In this document: positions 14,145-22,195 of the stretch, one piece after another
Numbering within the stretch: the stretch's first letter is position 1
Layout of the letters: the number at the start of each line of letters is the position of its first letter
Assembly (NCBI GenBank): GCA_964650695.1
Contig: CAZYVA010000018.1
Span: forward strand, 1 to 23,559
Direction of reading: 5' to 3'
DNA from: CAZYVA01 sp964650695
Lineage (GTDB): Bacteria; Bacillota; Clostridia; Lachnospirales; Lachnospiraceae
DNA: 23,559 nt
Position numbers and translations under genes: made by a program
The notes under the pieces: model-generated
What the model saw: the letters and a program-made list of their open reading frames with translations, nothing else
What the model was told of the DNA's origin: nothing
Database searches by the model: none

Positions 14145-15617
14145 ATGGATACATTTCAGTTATACAGTGATATGAAAGCCCGTACAAACGGAGAAATCTA
14201 CATTGGAGTGGTAGGACCGGTGCGTTCCGGGAAGTCAACCTTTATCAAGCGGTTTATGGACATTCTGGTACTCCCGCGCATGGAGGATGAGAATGTGAAG
14301 AAACGCACGCAGGATGAGCTTCCGCAGTCTGCTTCCGGGAAAACGATTATGACGACGGAACCGAAGTTCGTGCCGAAGGAGGCGGCGGAGATTCCCTTGT
14401 CAGAGGATATCAGCGTCCGGATCCGGCTGATCGACTGCGTGGGGTATATGGTGGAAGGGGCCAGCGGCCATATCGAGGGGGAAGGGGAACGGATGGTCAA
14501 GACCCCGTGGTTTGAAGGCGAGATCCCATTCACGAAAGCGGCCGGCGTCGGGACGCGGAAGGTCATCCACGACCATGCGACGATAGGCATTGTCGTGACG
14601 ACGGACGGCAGCATCGGCGAGATCGAGCGTTCCGCTTACCTGCCCGCAGAAGAACAGACGGTACGGGAACTCCAGTCCATCGGGAAGCCCTTTATCGTCC
14701 TGGTGAATGCCCGGCATCCTTTCGGGGATGAGGCGAAGAAAACGGCGCAGGAAATCTCAGCCCGTTACGGGGTGAATGCCCTCCCGGTCAACTGCGAGCA
14801 GTTAAAGGAGGAGGATATTTACCGGATCCTGCAGGAAATCCTCTATGAATTCCCGGTTTCAGAGGTTCAGTTTTTTATCCCGAAATGGGTGGAGATTTTG
14901 GGGATGGACCATGCGATAAAAAAAGACCTGCTCATCCATATCCGCAAAGCGTTGGACGAGATGAACGAAATCCGGGATGCCACCAGGGTTTTAGACTTCC
15001 CGGACAGTCCCTATATCGATGACTGGAAAGTGGAAAAGATTGAGATGGATACCGGGTGCGTACATATACGGGTCGGCATTGAGGAACAGTTTTATTACGA
15101 AACGCTCAGCGAGATCACCGGGATGCAGATCGCAGGGCAAAGGGAACTGGTGTCCGCCATGAAAAATTTGTCCCGCATGAAGGAGGAATACGAGGGCATC
15201 AAGGATGCGTTCGCTTCGGTGCGGATGAAAGGATACGGCATGGTAAGCCCGGTGAAGGAAGAAATCAGGCTGGATCCCCCGGAGATCATCAAACAGGGAA
15301 ACAAGTACGGGGTCAAGATCCATTCCCAGGCCCCGTCCATCCATCTGATCCGCGCCAACATTGAGACGGAAATCGCCCCGATCGTGGGCAATGAGCAGCA
15401 GGCAAAGGATCTGATCGAGTACCTGAACAAGATGAGCGATACATCGGAAGGCATCTGGGAGACGAATATTTTCGGGAAATCCGTGGAAGACCTGGTGATG
15501 GACGGGATGAGGAGCAAGATGATGCAGATCACGGATGAAAGCCAGGAGAAGCTTCAAAATACCATGCAGAAAATCGTCAACGACAGCAACGGGGGTATGG
15601 TGTGCATTATCATATGA
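14145..15617 (+). CDS. spoIVA: Stage IV sporulation protein A (spore coat morphogenetic ATPase)
   Basis: An ATPase made in the mother cell that polymerises on the forespore surface and forms the base of the spore coat. In B. subtilis it is anchored by SpoVM. The protein has 490 residues, against about 492 in B. subtilis. The N-terminal TRAFAC-type domain has Walker A GPVRSGKST with Lys30, a switch-like TIMTTEPKFVP, Walker-B-like RIRLIDCVGYMVEGASGH, and VLVNARHP in place of the usual NKxD motif. The middle and C-terminal domains end in the family's SNGGMVCIII, the tail that contacts the membrane and SpoVM. AAGGGGG lies 7 nt upstream of the ATG. Its presence shows the organism can form endospores. 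Confidence 0.97.
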   Translation: MDTFQLYSDMKARTNGEIYIGVVGPVRSGKSTFIKRFMDILVLPRMEDENVKKRTQDELPQSASGKTIMTTEPKFVPKEAAEIPLSEDISVRIRLIDCVGYMVEGASGHIEGEGERMVKTPWFEGEIPFTKAAGVGTRKVIHDHATIGIVVTTDGSIGEIERSAYLPAEEQTVRELQSIGKPFIVLVNARHPFGDEAKKTAQEISARYGVNALPVNCEQLKEEDIYRILQEILYEFPVSEVQFFIPKWVEILGMDHAIKKDLLIHIRKALDEMNEIRDATRVLDFPDSPYIDDWKVEKIEMDTGCVHIRVGIEEQFYYETLSEITGMQIAGQRELVSAMKNLSRMKEEYEGIKDAFASVRMKGYGMVSPVKEEIRLDPPEIIKQGNKYGVKIHSQAPSIHLIRANIETEIAPIVGNEQQAKDLIEYLNKMSDTSEGIWETNIFGKSVEDLVMDGMRSKMMQITDESQEKLQNTMQKIVNDSNGGMVCIII

Positions 15618-15634
15618 GACAAGGGAGGTCCCTA

Positions 15635-15662
15635 GTATCATAACAATTCCAGGGCATACACT
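15635..15662 (+). promoter_or_regulatory. Sigma-E-like sporulation promoter for the D,D-carboxypeptidase gene
   Basis: CATACACT (15655-15662) is a full match to the sigma-E -10 CATACANT. GTATCAT (15635-15641), 13 bp upstream, is a weak -35 with about four of seven matches. The start would lie near 15669, past the upstream TTG codon and before the preferred GTG start. The sequence also lies just after spoIVA, so read-through from the spoIVA promoter is likely too. Confidence 0.5.
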
Positions 15663-15713
15663 TTGAAACTGCCACATATATTTCAACGACAGCAAAATGA
15701 ACGGAGCAGAAAT

Positions 15714-16973
15714 GTGAATGACCGCAGAATGCGCAGAATGATCCTTTATTTATCTATGCTGGCCCTGATATGCTACAGTACCGTACGTTTGATCCCGGAC
15801 GCGCAGCAAGACGAAGCTCCCACGGCACAGCCTCTCCCAGCGGACGGGGAGGCTGCCCGCGAGCCGGAACAGTTATACGCCCAGTCGGCGGTATTGATGG
15901 ATGCCGACAGCGGGCGTGTTTTGTTTGAGAAAAACGGGGAAGAAGTCCGGCCGATGGCAAGCACGACGAAAATCATGACCTGTATCCTGACGCTCGAACA
16001 GATGGAAGAAGGCCAGGAGGCCGTTGTATCCGAATATGCGGCCAGCCAACCGAGGGTCCGGCTGGGGGCTGTGGAAGGCCAGAGGTTTTTAGTCCAGGAT
16101 CTGCTTTATTCCCTCATGCTGGAATCCCACAATGATACTGCGGTGATCCTGGCAGAAGCGATCGGAGGCTCCGTGGAAGGATTTGTGGGGCAGATGAACC
16201 GGAAAGCCAGGGAGTTGGGCTGCCTGGATACACATTTTGTAACCCCCAACGGGCTGGACCAGGAGGACGGGGAGGGCATCCATGCCACGACAGCCGTGGA
16301 TTTAGCGAGGATGATGAAATACTGTATTATGGATTCCCCGAAGAAAGAAGAATTTCTGGAAGTCACAAGGACGCAGGATTATACTTTCCAGGATTTGGAT
16401 GGGAAGCAGGGCTATGCCTGCCAGAACCACAATGCCTTTTTGTCCATGATGGAAGGGGCGCTGAGCGGGAAAACCGGTTTTACAGGTAATGCAGGCTATT
16501 GCTATGTCGGTTCGCTCCGAAGGGACGGCCGGACATTTATCGTTGCCTTGCTGGCATGCGGCTGGCCGGACCATAAAAGCTATAAGTGGCAGGATACAAA
16601 AAAACTGATGACGTATGCCTGTGAAAACTATGAATACCGGACCGTCTGGAAGGAACCGGAATTGCCGCAGGTCACAGTGGTTTCCGGTGTGGACCGGACG
16701 GATTCCTTTGCAAGCGGCGCGAAAGTACCGGTAGGCGTCCGGGGCGGGGACGGGTTCCAATTTCTTCTCAGGAAGGATGAGACGGTACAGACAAGGCTGG
16801 AGGTGGAACAAGAATTGACGGCGCCTGTATCGAAAAACCAGGCTGTGGGTGTTTACCAGTATTATCTAGATGGGGAATTGATCCGGGAATTCCCGGTTGT
16901 GGCGTTGGAATCTGTAAAAGAAAGAACCTGGCAGTGGTGCGCGGACCTGGTGATGGGCTGGTTTCTCCTGTGA
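15714..16973 (+). CDS. D-alanyl-D-alanine carboxypeptidase (DacB/DacF type, S11 family)
   Basis: A penicillin-binding protein that removes the terminal D-Ala from peptidoglycan stem peptides outside the membrane. With the GTG start at 15714 it has 419 residues. An N-terminal hydrophobic segment (about 9-25) acts as signal or anchor. The serine peptidase domain has SxxK in MASTTKIM (Ser83, Lys86), SxN in LESHNDTA (Ser138-Asn140) and KTG in SGKTGFTGNAGYC (Lys253). A PBP5-type C-terminal beta domain follows, and the last residues (about 400-419) look like an amphipathic membrane anchor. I prefer this GTG because GGAG lies 7 nt upstream. An in-frame TTG at 15663 has only a weak AGGG and lies before the predicted transcription start. 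Position after spoIVA and the sigma-E-like promoter suggest a role in spore cortex, like DacB. Confidence 0.85.
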   Translation: MNDRRMRRMILYLSMLALICYSTVRLIPDAQQDEAPTAQPLPADGEAAREPEQLYAQSAVLMDADSGRVLFEKNGEEVRPMASTTKIMTCILTLEQMEEGQEAVVSEYAASQPRVRLGAVEGQRFLVQDLLYSLMLESHNDTAVILAEAIGGSVEGFVGQMNRKARELGCLDTHFVTPNGLDQEDGEGIHATTAVDLARMMKYCIMDSPKKEEFLEVTRTQDYTFQDLDGKQGYACQNHNAFLSMMEGALSGKTGFTGNAGYCYVGSLRRDGRTFIVALLACGWPDHKSYKWQDTKKLMTYACENYEYRTVWKEPELPQVTVVSGVDRTDSFASGAKVPVGVRGGDGFQFLLRKDETVQTRLEVEQELTAPVSKNQAVGVYQYYLDGELIREFPVVALESVKERTWQWCADLVMGWFLL

Positions 16974-17003
16974 CAGCCCTTGTAAATTTAGGGGTCATTT
17001 GAA

Positions 17004-17025
17004 GCAGGAAAAAGGCAGGAAAAAG
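17004..17025 (+). repeat. Perfect 11-bp tandem repeat upstream of the apbE promoter
   Basis: GCAGGAAAAAG occurs twice head to tail (17004-17014 and 17015-17025), ending 12 bp before the apbE -35. The spacing places two A5 tracts about one helical turn apart, which would favour DNA bending or act like an UP element. Confidence 0.7.
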
Positions 17026-17037
17026 AGCAATCAGGGT

Positions 17038-17066
17038 TTGACCGGGCATTCCGTTTGCGGTATGAT
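17038..17066 (+). promoter_or_regulatory. Sigma-A promoter for apbE
   Basis: TTGACC (17038-17043), a 17-bp spacer and TATGAT (17061-17066) form a strong sigma-A promoter. The start would be near 17073, giving a leader of about 69 nt. Confidence 0.8.
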
Positions 17067-17082
17067 AGGGTTGCTTTGCATG

Positions 17083-17099
17083 GCGCGGGTCCCCCGCGC
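17083..17099 (+). other. GC-rich hairpin in the apbE leader
   Basis: GCGCGGG-TCC-CCCGCGC is a perfect 7-bp stem with a 3-nt loop. One G-U and one U-A pair outside it extend it to 9 bp. It begins about 10 nt after the predicted transcription start and has no T-tract, so it is not a terminator. It may stabilise the 5' end of the mRNA or be a binding site. Confidence 0.6.
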
Positions 17100-17141
17100 T
17101 ATGGAACATTCCTGACCGCCAATCGTAACATGGAGACCATT

Positions 17142-18098
17142 ATGGAACGATATAGATGTTTTTTATTGGCATTATGTGCCGCCCTTTTATCGGGCTGCAG
17201 CGCCCCGGAGGAAGCTTCCGGGCTGACTTATACGGATACCCTGTTCGACACCGTCATCACGATCCAGATTTTGGATGACGCTGATGAAAGCGTACTGGAA
17301 GGCTGTAAGGAATTATGCGTCGATTACGACAAAAAATTTTCTTATACCGACAAGGAAAGCGAAATCTATCAAATCAACCATGCGGGCGGCTTGCCTGTAG
17401 AAGTTTCAGACGATACGGTAAAGCTATTGGAGGAGGGCATACGCTACAGCGAACTATCCGATGGGGCTTTCGACCTGACCATCGGAGCAGTCTCCGGGCT
17501 TTGGGATTTTCACGGGGAGGACAGCACAGTCCCCGATGACGGCGCCATTGAAAATGCACTCCCCCATGTCAATTACCGGAACATCCAGATCCAGGGAAAC
17601 CAGGTCTGGCTAAGCGACCCGGAAAGCGCCCTGGACGTAGGCGCCATCGCCAAGGGCTATATCGCGGACCGGTTAAAAGACTACCTCACGGACCAGGGCG
17701 TAGGCAGCGCGCTGATCAATCTGGGTGGGAATGTCCTCGCGATAGGGGAAAAGCCGGACGGCTCCCCCTACAACATTGGGATCCAAAAGCCTTTTGATGA
17801 AGGAGGGCAGCCGATCACCTCGGTGCAGGTTTCCGGCCAGTCTGTTGTCACAGCCGGGACCTATCAGCGGTATTTCAAACAGGAGGGCAAGTTATACCAC
17901 CATATCCTGGACCCCCAAACCGGATATCCCTGTGAGAACGGGCTGGCCAGCGTCACCGTCATCACCGGTTCCTCGCTCTCTGCGGATGCGCTCAGCACTA
18001 CCTGTTTCCTGCTCGGATATGAAAAAGGCTCCGCGCTCATCCGTCAGATTGACGGGGCGGAAGCCATCTTCATTTCAGATGAAAACAAAATACTATGA
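17142..18098 (+). CDS. apbE: FAD:protein FMN transferase (ApbE lipoprotein)
   Basis: Attaches FMN covalently to threonine of target flavoproteins outside the membrane, using FAD and Mg2+. It is 318 residues from the ATG at 17142, which has GGAG 6 nt upstream. An in-frame ATG at 17055 lies inside the promoter and is rejected. The N-terminus is a lipoprotein signal with lipobox LLSGC, giving lipid-modified Cys19. Family motifs are TYTDTLFDTVITI, DGAFDLTIGAVSGLWDF, the ALDVGAIAKGYIADRL helix, ALINLGGNVLAIG, TAGTYQRYF and HHILDPQTGYP, followed by SSLSADALSTTCFLLG with the metal-binding acidic residue. Typical targets are RnfG/RnfD, NqrB/NqrC or FMN-binding-domain reductases. None is encoded here, so the partner is elsewhere in the genome. 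It converges with purL, with 30 bp between the stops. Confidence 0.93.
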   Translation: MERYRCFLLALCAALLSGCSAPEEASGLTYTDTLFDTVITIQILDDADESVLEGCKELCVDYDKKFSYTDKESEIYQINHAGGLPVEVSDDTVKLLEEGIRYSELSDGAFDLTIGAVSGLWDFHGEDSTVPDDGAIENALPHVNYRNIQIQGNQVWLSDPESALDVGAIAKGYIADRLKDYLTDQGVGSALINLGGNVLAIGEKPDGSPYNIGIQKPFDEGGQPITSVQVSGQSVVTAGTYQRYFKQEGKLYHHILDPQTGYPCENGLASVTVITGSSLSADALSTTCFLLGYEKGSALIRQIDGAEAIFISDENKIL

Positions 18099-18128
18099 TA
18101 CCACGGACTGCGCCAGGCCAAATCTTCC

Positions 18129-21100
18129 CTACCTGAAATAATCCACCCCGGCCTCGAAGATCTTCATATCCTGCTCACCGTAAATATTGACCGCCACGCT
18201 CCTTGAACGCCGTTCCGAATGCGCCATCTTCCCCAGCGCCCGCCCGTCCGGGCTTGTAATCCCTTCGACCGCCATATACGACCCGTTGACATTCCATTCC
18301 TCGTCCATCGTCACATGTCCGTTGGGGCTGCAGTACTGAGTCGCCACCTGCCCATTGGCAAACAGCCGTCCAAGCTGCTCCTGGTCCGCCACAAACCTCC
18401 CTTCACCGTGGGAAGCCGGGTTCGTATACACGCCTCCAAGCTCCGCCTTGCGAAGCCAGGGGGATTTATTGGCCACCACCTTCGTATAAACCATTTTAGA
18501 GACATGCCGCCCGATCGTATTGTAGGTCAGCGTCGGGGACGTTTCCGTCTGCCCTGTAATGCTGCCGCCCGGAACCAGCCCCAGCTTCACCAGCGCCTGG
18601 AATCCATTGCAGATCCCCAGGACCAGCCCATCCCTTTCATCCAGGAGCTTCATGATCGCTTCCTTTATCTTCTCGTTTTGGAACGCGGTCGCAAAAAACT
18701 TCGCGGATCCATCCGGCTCATCTCCTGCGGAGAACCCGCCCGGAAACATCACGATCTGCGCCTCTTTGACGGCTTTTTCGTATACGCTGACGGAATCGCG
18801 GATATCCGCAGCGTCCAGGTTCCGGAAAACCTTTGTCACCACCCTGGCGCCCGCCCGTTCAAAAGCTTTCCCGCTGTCATACTCGCAGTTGGTTCCCGGC
18901 ATCACCGGGATGAACACGGTCGGCTGCGCGATCTTATGGCTGCATATATAGATATCCGGAGCATCATACAGCCTGACAGGGACTTCCTGCTCCTGTCCCT
19001 GGGCGCGGGAATTGGTCCTGAACACATTCTCTAACGGTTCTTTCCACGCCTTTTCCGCTTCCGCCTCTGAGATCACCATGTCCCGGTAGGTAAAGGATGC
19101 GTCATCCGTCACCTCCCCGATGCATGTACAGACAGGAAAGACCTCTGCGCAACACCTTTCCTCACAGCCTGGCAGGCCAAAGCAAAGCAGGCCTGGCGCA
19201 TCCGCGGGAACTTCCGCGACAATATCGCCAAACGCCGGGGCAAACAGATCCCTCGCGTCCACATCATCGGAAAGCCTGACGCCCATCCGGTTCCCGAACG
19301 CCATCTTGCTTAAAGCCGCCGCCAGCCCATGCCTGTCCAACGCGTAAGCCGCCTTGATGATTCCTGCACGGGCTGCTTTCGTGAATGCCCCGTACAATTC
19401 CTTCACTTTTTCATAGTCCGGCACATCGTAAGCGTCTGTCGGGATCCGCAGCCATACCAGCTTATCCCCGGCATTTTTCAGCTCCGGCGAAACAATGTCT
19501 TTTTCCCTGGCCACATCCACCGCAAAGGAAACCAACGTCGGCGGTACGTCTATATCTTCAAACGTCCCTGACATCGAATCTTTCCCGCCGATGGACGCCA
19601 GGGCGAAGCCAACCTGTGCGCTGTACGCCCCCAGAAGCGCCGAAAATGGCTGGCTCCAGCGGTGCGGATCCTGCGTCATGCGCTGGAAATACTCCTGGAA
19701 ACTAAAGTGGATGTTCCGGTAATCCCCTCCGTTTGCCACAATCTTCGCCACCGATTCCGTAACCGCGTAAATGGCGCCGTGATAGGGGCTCCACGTTGAA
19801 AGATACGGGTCAAACCCGTAACTCATCATCGTCACGGTATCACAGTCCCCTTCCAGCACCGGGAGCTTTGCCACCATCGCCTGTGTCTCGGTAAGCTGGT
19901 ACTGCCCGCCATGGGGCATATAGACAGACCCCGCGCCGATAGAGCCGTCAAACATCTCCACCAGCCCCTTCTGGGAACAAACATTCAGATCCGCCAGGAC
20001 GGAAAGCCATTTCCTGCGTACATCCGCCACCTCTTCCCTGCGTAGGATACAGTCCCTCCGGGCCGGGATGTCCACAGTGACGCTGGTTTCCTGGCGTGCG
20101 CCGTTCGTATCCAGGAATGCCCTCGACAAATCAACAATCTCTTTGCCGCGCCAGAGAAGCTTTAGCCTTGCCTCCTCCGTCACCACGGCTACCCGCGCCG
20201 CTTCCAGGTTTTCTTCCTTTGCGAAGCCCATGAACGCAGCCTCGTCCTTTGGGTCTACCACAACCGCCATACGTTCCTGCGACTCGGAAATCGCAATCTC
20301 CGTCCCGTCAAGGCCCGCATATTTTTTCGGGACTTTGTCCAGGTCCACCTTTAATCCATCCGCCAGCTCGCCGATCGCCACTGACACGCCGCCCGCGCCA
20401 AAATCATTGCACCTCTTAATCAGGCGGCTGACCTCCTCCCGGCGGAACATCCGCTGGATTTTCCGCTCTGTCGGCGCGTTCCCTTTTTGCACTTCTGCCC
20501 CACAGGTGGCCGTGGACTCCACCGTATGCACTTTAGAAGAACCGGTCGCGCCGCCGCAGCCGTCCCGCCCGGTACGGCCGCCCAGCAAGATGACCACATC
20601 CCCCGGAGCCGGGGCCAGACGCCGCACCGCGCGCCTTGGGGCGGCGCCCATGACCGCGCCGATTTCCATCCGTTTCGCCACATAGTTGGGATGGTAGATT
20701 TCCTTCACCAATCCTGTCGCCAGCCCGATCTGGTTGCCATAAGAGCTGTATCCGCGCGCCGCTTCCCTGACAAGCTTTTTCTGTGGAAGCTTCCCTTTCA
20801 AAGTATCCTGCACCGAAACTGTCGGGTCTGAAGCCCCTGTGACGCGCATCGCCTGATACACATACGTGCGTCCGGATAATGGGTCGCGGATCGCACCGCC
20901 AAGGCAGGTTGCCGCGCCGCCGAAAGGTTCGATCTCCGTCGGGTGGTTATGCGTCTCATTTTTAAAATTTACCAGCCACTCTTCCTGGACGCCGTCCACC
21001 GTCACCGGGACGACGATGCTGCAGGCATTGATCTCCCCGGATTCCTCCTGGTCAGAAAGCTTCCCTTCCTTTTTCAGCTTCCGCATCGCCATCAGCGCCA

Positions 21101-21941
21101 GATCCATCAGGCAGACATACGGATCGTCCCTGCTTCCGAAAACCTCGCCGCGATCCTGCAGGTACTCCTTATACGTCTTTTCCATCGGTACCCGGTAATC
21201 CCCCTCCCCGAATGAGATTTCCTTAAGCTCCGTGGAAAACGTAGTGTGCCGGCAGTGGTCGGACCAATAAGTATCCAGCACACGGATCTCCGTCATGGTC
21301 GGGTCGCGGTCTTCCTCTTTCCGGAAATAATTGCGGATATGCAAAAAATCCCGGAAAGTCATAGCCAGCCCCAGCGAACCATAAAGCGCCCGGAATTCCT
21401 CCTGGGGCATATCCCTGAACCCGTCAAGGACCGCCACATCGTCCGGCTCCTCAAAATGCGCTGCCAGCGTCCCCGGCTTTTCCTCCGCCGCTTCCCTGGA
21501 GTCCACCGGATTGATGCAATGGCGCTTGATCGCAAGAAGTGCATCTTCGGAAACCCTGCCCGACTCCCCCTGGATCAGATACGTGGTGGCCGTGCGGATG
21601 ATCGGCTGTTCGTCCTCATTCATAAACCGGATGCACTGCTCGGCGGAGTCCGCCCTCTGGTCAAACTGCCCTGGCAGGTACTCCACGGAAAACATGCTTG
21701 TCCGCTCCGCCTCCGGCGCTTCCTCCCGGTACAAAACATCGACCGGAGGCTCGCAAAAGATCCCATTGCAGGCTTTTTCAAACGTTTCCTCCGAAACATT
21801 TTCCACATCGTACCGGATCAGGATCCGGACACCTGCCACATCCGTGATCCCAAGGTATCCCCGGATCTCATGCTTTAAATCCTCCGCCTGCACCGCAAAC
21901 TCCGGTCTTTTCTCGACATATACCCGCTTCACACCGCTCAT
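18129..21941 (-). CDS. purL: Phosphoribosylformylglycinamidine synthase, single-chain PurL with fused glutaminase
   Basis: Purine synthesis enzyme that turns FGAR, ATP and glutamine into FGAM. It is 1270 residues, the one-chain form in which the PurS-like, PurL and PurQ parts are fused. The N-terminal domain is followed by the linker motif DTYWSDHCRHTTF (about 221). Two AIRS-type synthase halves come next, with NFKNETHNHPTEIEPFGGAAT, GGRTGRDGCGGATGSS and FGAGGVSVAIGEL. From about 1005 a class I glutaminase domain carries MPGTNCEYD, FPGGFSAGDE, catalytic Cys1111 in GICNGFQAL, and His1241/Glu1243 in AHSERRSRS. I set the start at the ATG at 21941 because AGGAGG lies 7-8 nt upstream. An in-frame ATG at 22013 falls within the promoter. 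The gene stands apart from other pur genes here. A one-chain PurL is usual for many Clostridia and unlike the three-gene set of Bacillus. Confidence 0.97.
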   Translation of the reverse strand: MSGVKRVYVEKRPEFAVQAEDLKHEIRGYLGITDVAGVRILIRYDVENVSEETFEKACNGIFCEPPVDVLYREEAPEAERTSMFSVEYLPGQFDQRADSAEQCIRFMNEDEQPIIRTATTYLIQGESGRVSEDALLAIKRHCINPVDSREAAEEKPGTLAAHFEEPDDVAVLDGFRDMPQEEFRALYGSLGLAMTFRDFLHIRNYFRKEEDRDPTMTEIRVLDTYWSDHCRHTTFSTELKEISFGEGDYRVPMEKTYKEYLQDRGEVFGSRDDPYVCLMDLALMAMRKLKKEGKLSDQEESGEINACSIVVPVTVDGVQEEWLVNFKNETHNHPTEIEPFGGAATCLGGAIRDPLSGRTYVYQAMRVTGASDPTVSVQDTLKGKLPQKKLVREAARGYSSYGNQIGLATGLVKEIYHPNYVAKRMEIGAVMGAAPRRAVRRLAPAPGDVVILLGGRTGRDGCGGATGSSKVHTVESTATCGAEVQKGNAPTERKIQRMFRREEVSRLIKRCNDFGAGGVSVAIGELADGLKVDLDKVPKKYAGLDGTEIAISESQERMAVVVDPKDEAAFMGFAKEENLEAARVAVVTEEARLKLLWRGKEIVDLSRAFLDTNGARQETSVTVDIPARRDCILRREEVADVRRKWLSVLADLNVCSQKGLVEMFDGSIGAGSVYMPHGGQYQLTETQAMVAKLPVLEGDCDTVTMMSYGFDPYLSTWSPYHGAIYAVTESVAKIVANGGDYRNIHFSFQEYFQRMTQDPHRWSQPFSALLGAYSAQVGFALASIGGKDSMSGTFEDIDVPPTLVSFAVDVAREKDIVSPELKNAGDKLVWLRIPTDAYDVPDYEKVKELYGAFTKAARAGIIKAAYALDRHGLAAALSKMAFGNRMGVRLSDDVDARDLFAPAFGDIVAEVPADAPGLLCFGLPGCEERCCAEVFPVCTCIGEVTDDASFTYRDMVISEAEAEKAWKEPLENVFRTNSRAQGQEQEVPVRLYDAPDIYICSHKIAQPTVFIPVMPGTNCEYDSGKAFERAGARVVTKVFRNLDAADIRDSVSVYEKAVKEAQIVMFPGGFSAGDEPDGSAKFFATAFQNEKIKEAIMKLLDERDGLVLGICNGFQALVKLGLVPGGSITGQTETSPTLTYNTIGRHVSKMVYTKVVANKSPWLRKAELGGVYTNPASHGEGRFVADQEQLGRLFANGQVATQYCSPNGHVTMDEEWNVNGSYMAVEGITSPDGRALGKMAHSERRSRSVAVNIYGEQDMKIFEAGVDYFR

Positions 21942-21984
21942 TTGCTTTCCTCCTCCTGTTTTAGCCATCGTGCTTATACGATTT

Positions 21985-22013
21985 ATTCTATCGGTTCTCA
22001 TCATTTTAGGCAA
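21985..22013 (-). promoter_or_regulatory. Sigma-A promoter for purL
   Basis: On the minus strand the -35 is TTGCCT (22013-22008) and the -10 is TAGAAT (21990-21985), with a 17-bp spacer. The start would be near 21978, giving a leader of about 37 nt. That leaves no room for a purine riboswitch. No PurBox is recognised. Confidence 0.7.
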
Positions 22014-22101
22014 CCTTTTTCTACAGTAACGGCATCATTTTGTGCTCCAGTTGTCCTTTGCGGCCTCTCCCTTGCGTTTATTCTCAAAATGAAGGAAACG
22101 G

Positions 22102-22130
22102 TTGACGGACTTTCAAACATAGGATATGAT
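22102..22130 (+). promoter_or_regulatory. Sigma-A promoter for the aminotransferase gene
   Basis: TTGACG (22102-22107), a 17-bp spacer and TATGAT (22125-22130) give a strong promoter with a start near 22137, about 59 nt before the ATG. The 88 bp between this -35 and the purL -35 hold no further element that I can name. Confidence 0.82.
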
Positions 22131-22195
22131 TATAAATCAGAGTGTAAAAAGCCAAACAAATGCCAACCAAAACAGAAAGTCACGGAGGCGGGAAT

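Noticed and set aside
21942..22195. Purine riboswitch or PurBox between purL and the aminotransferase
   Set aside because: The predicted purL leader is about 37 nt, and neither the purine aptamer core nor a PurR-type paired box is visible.
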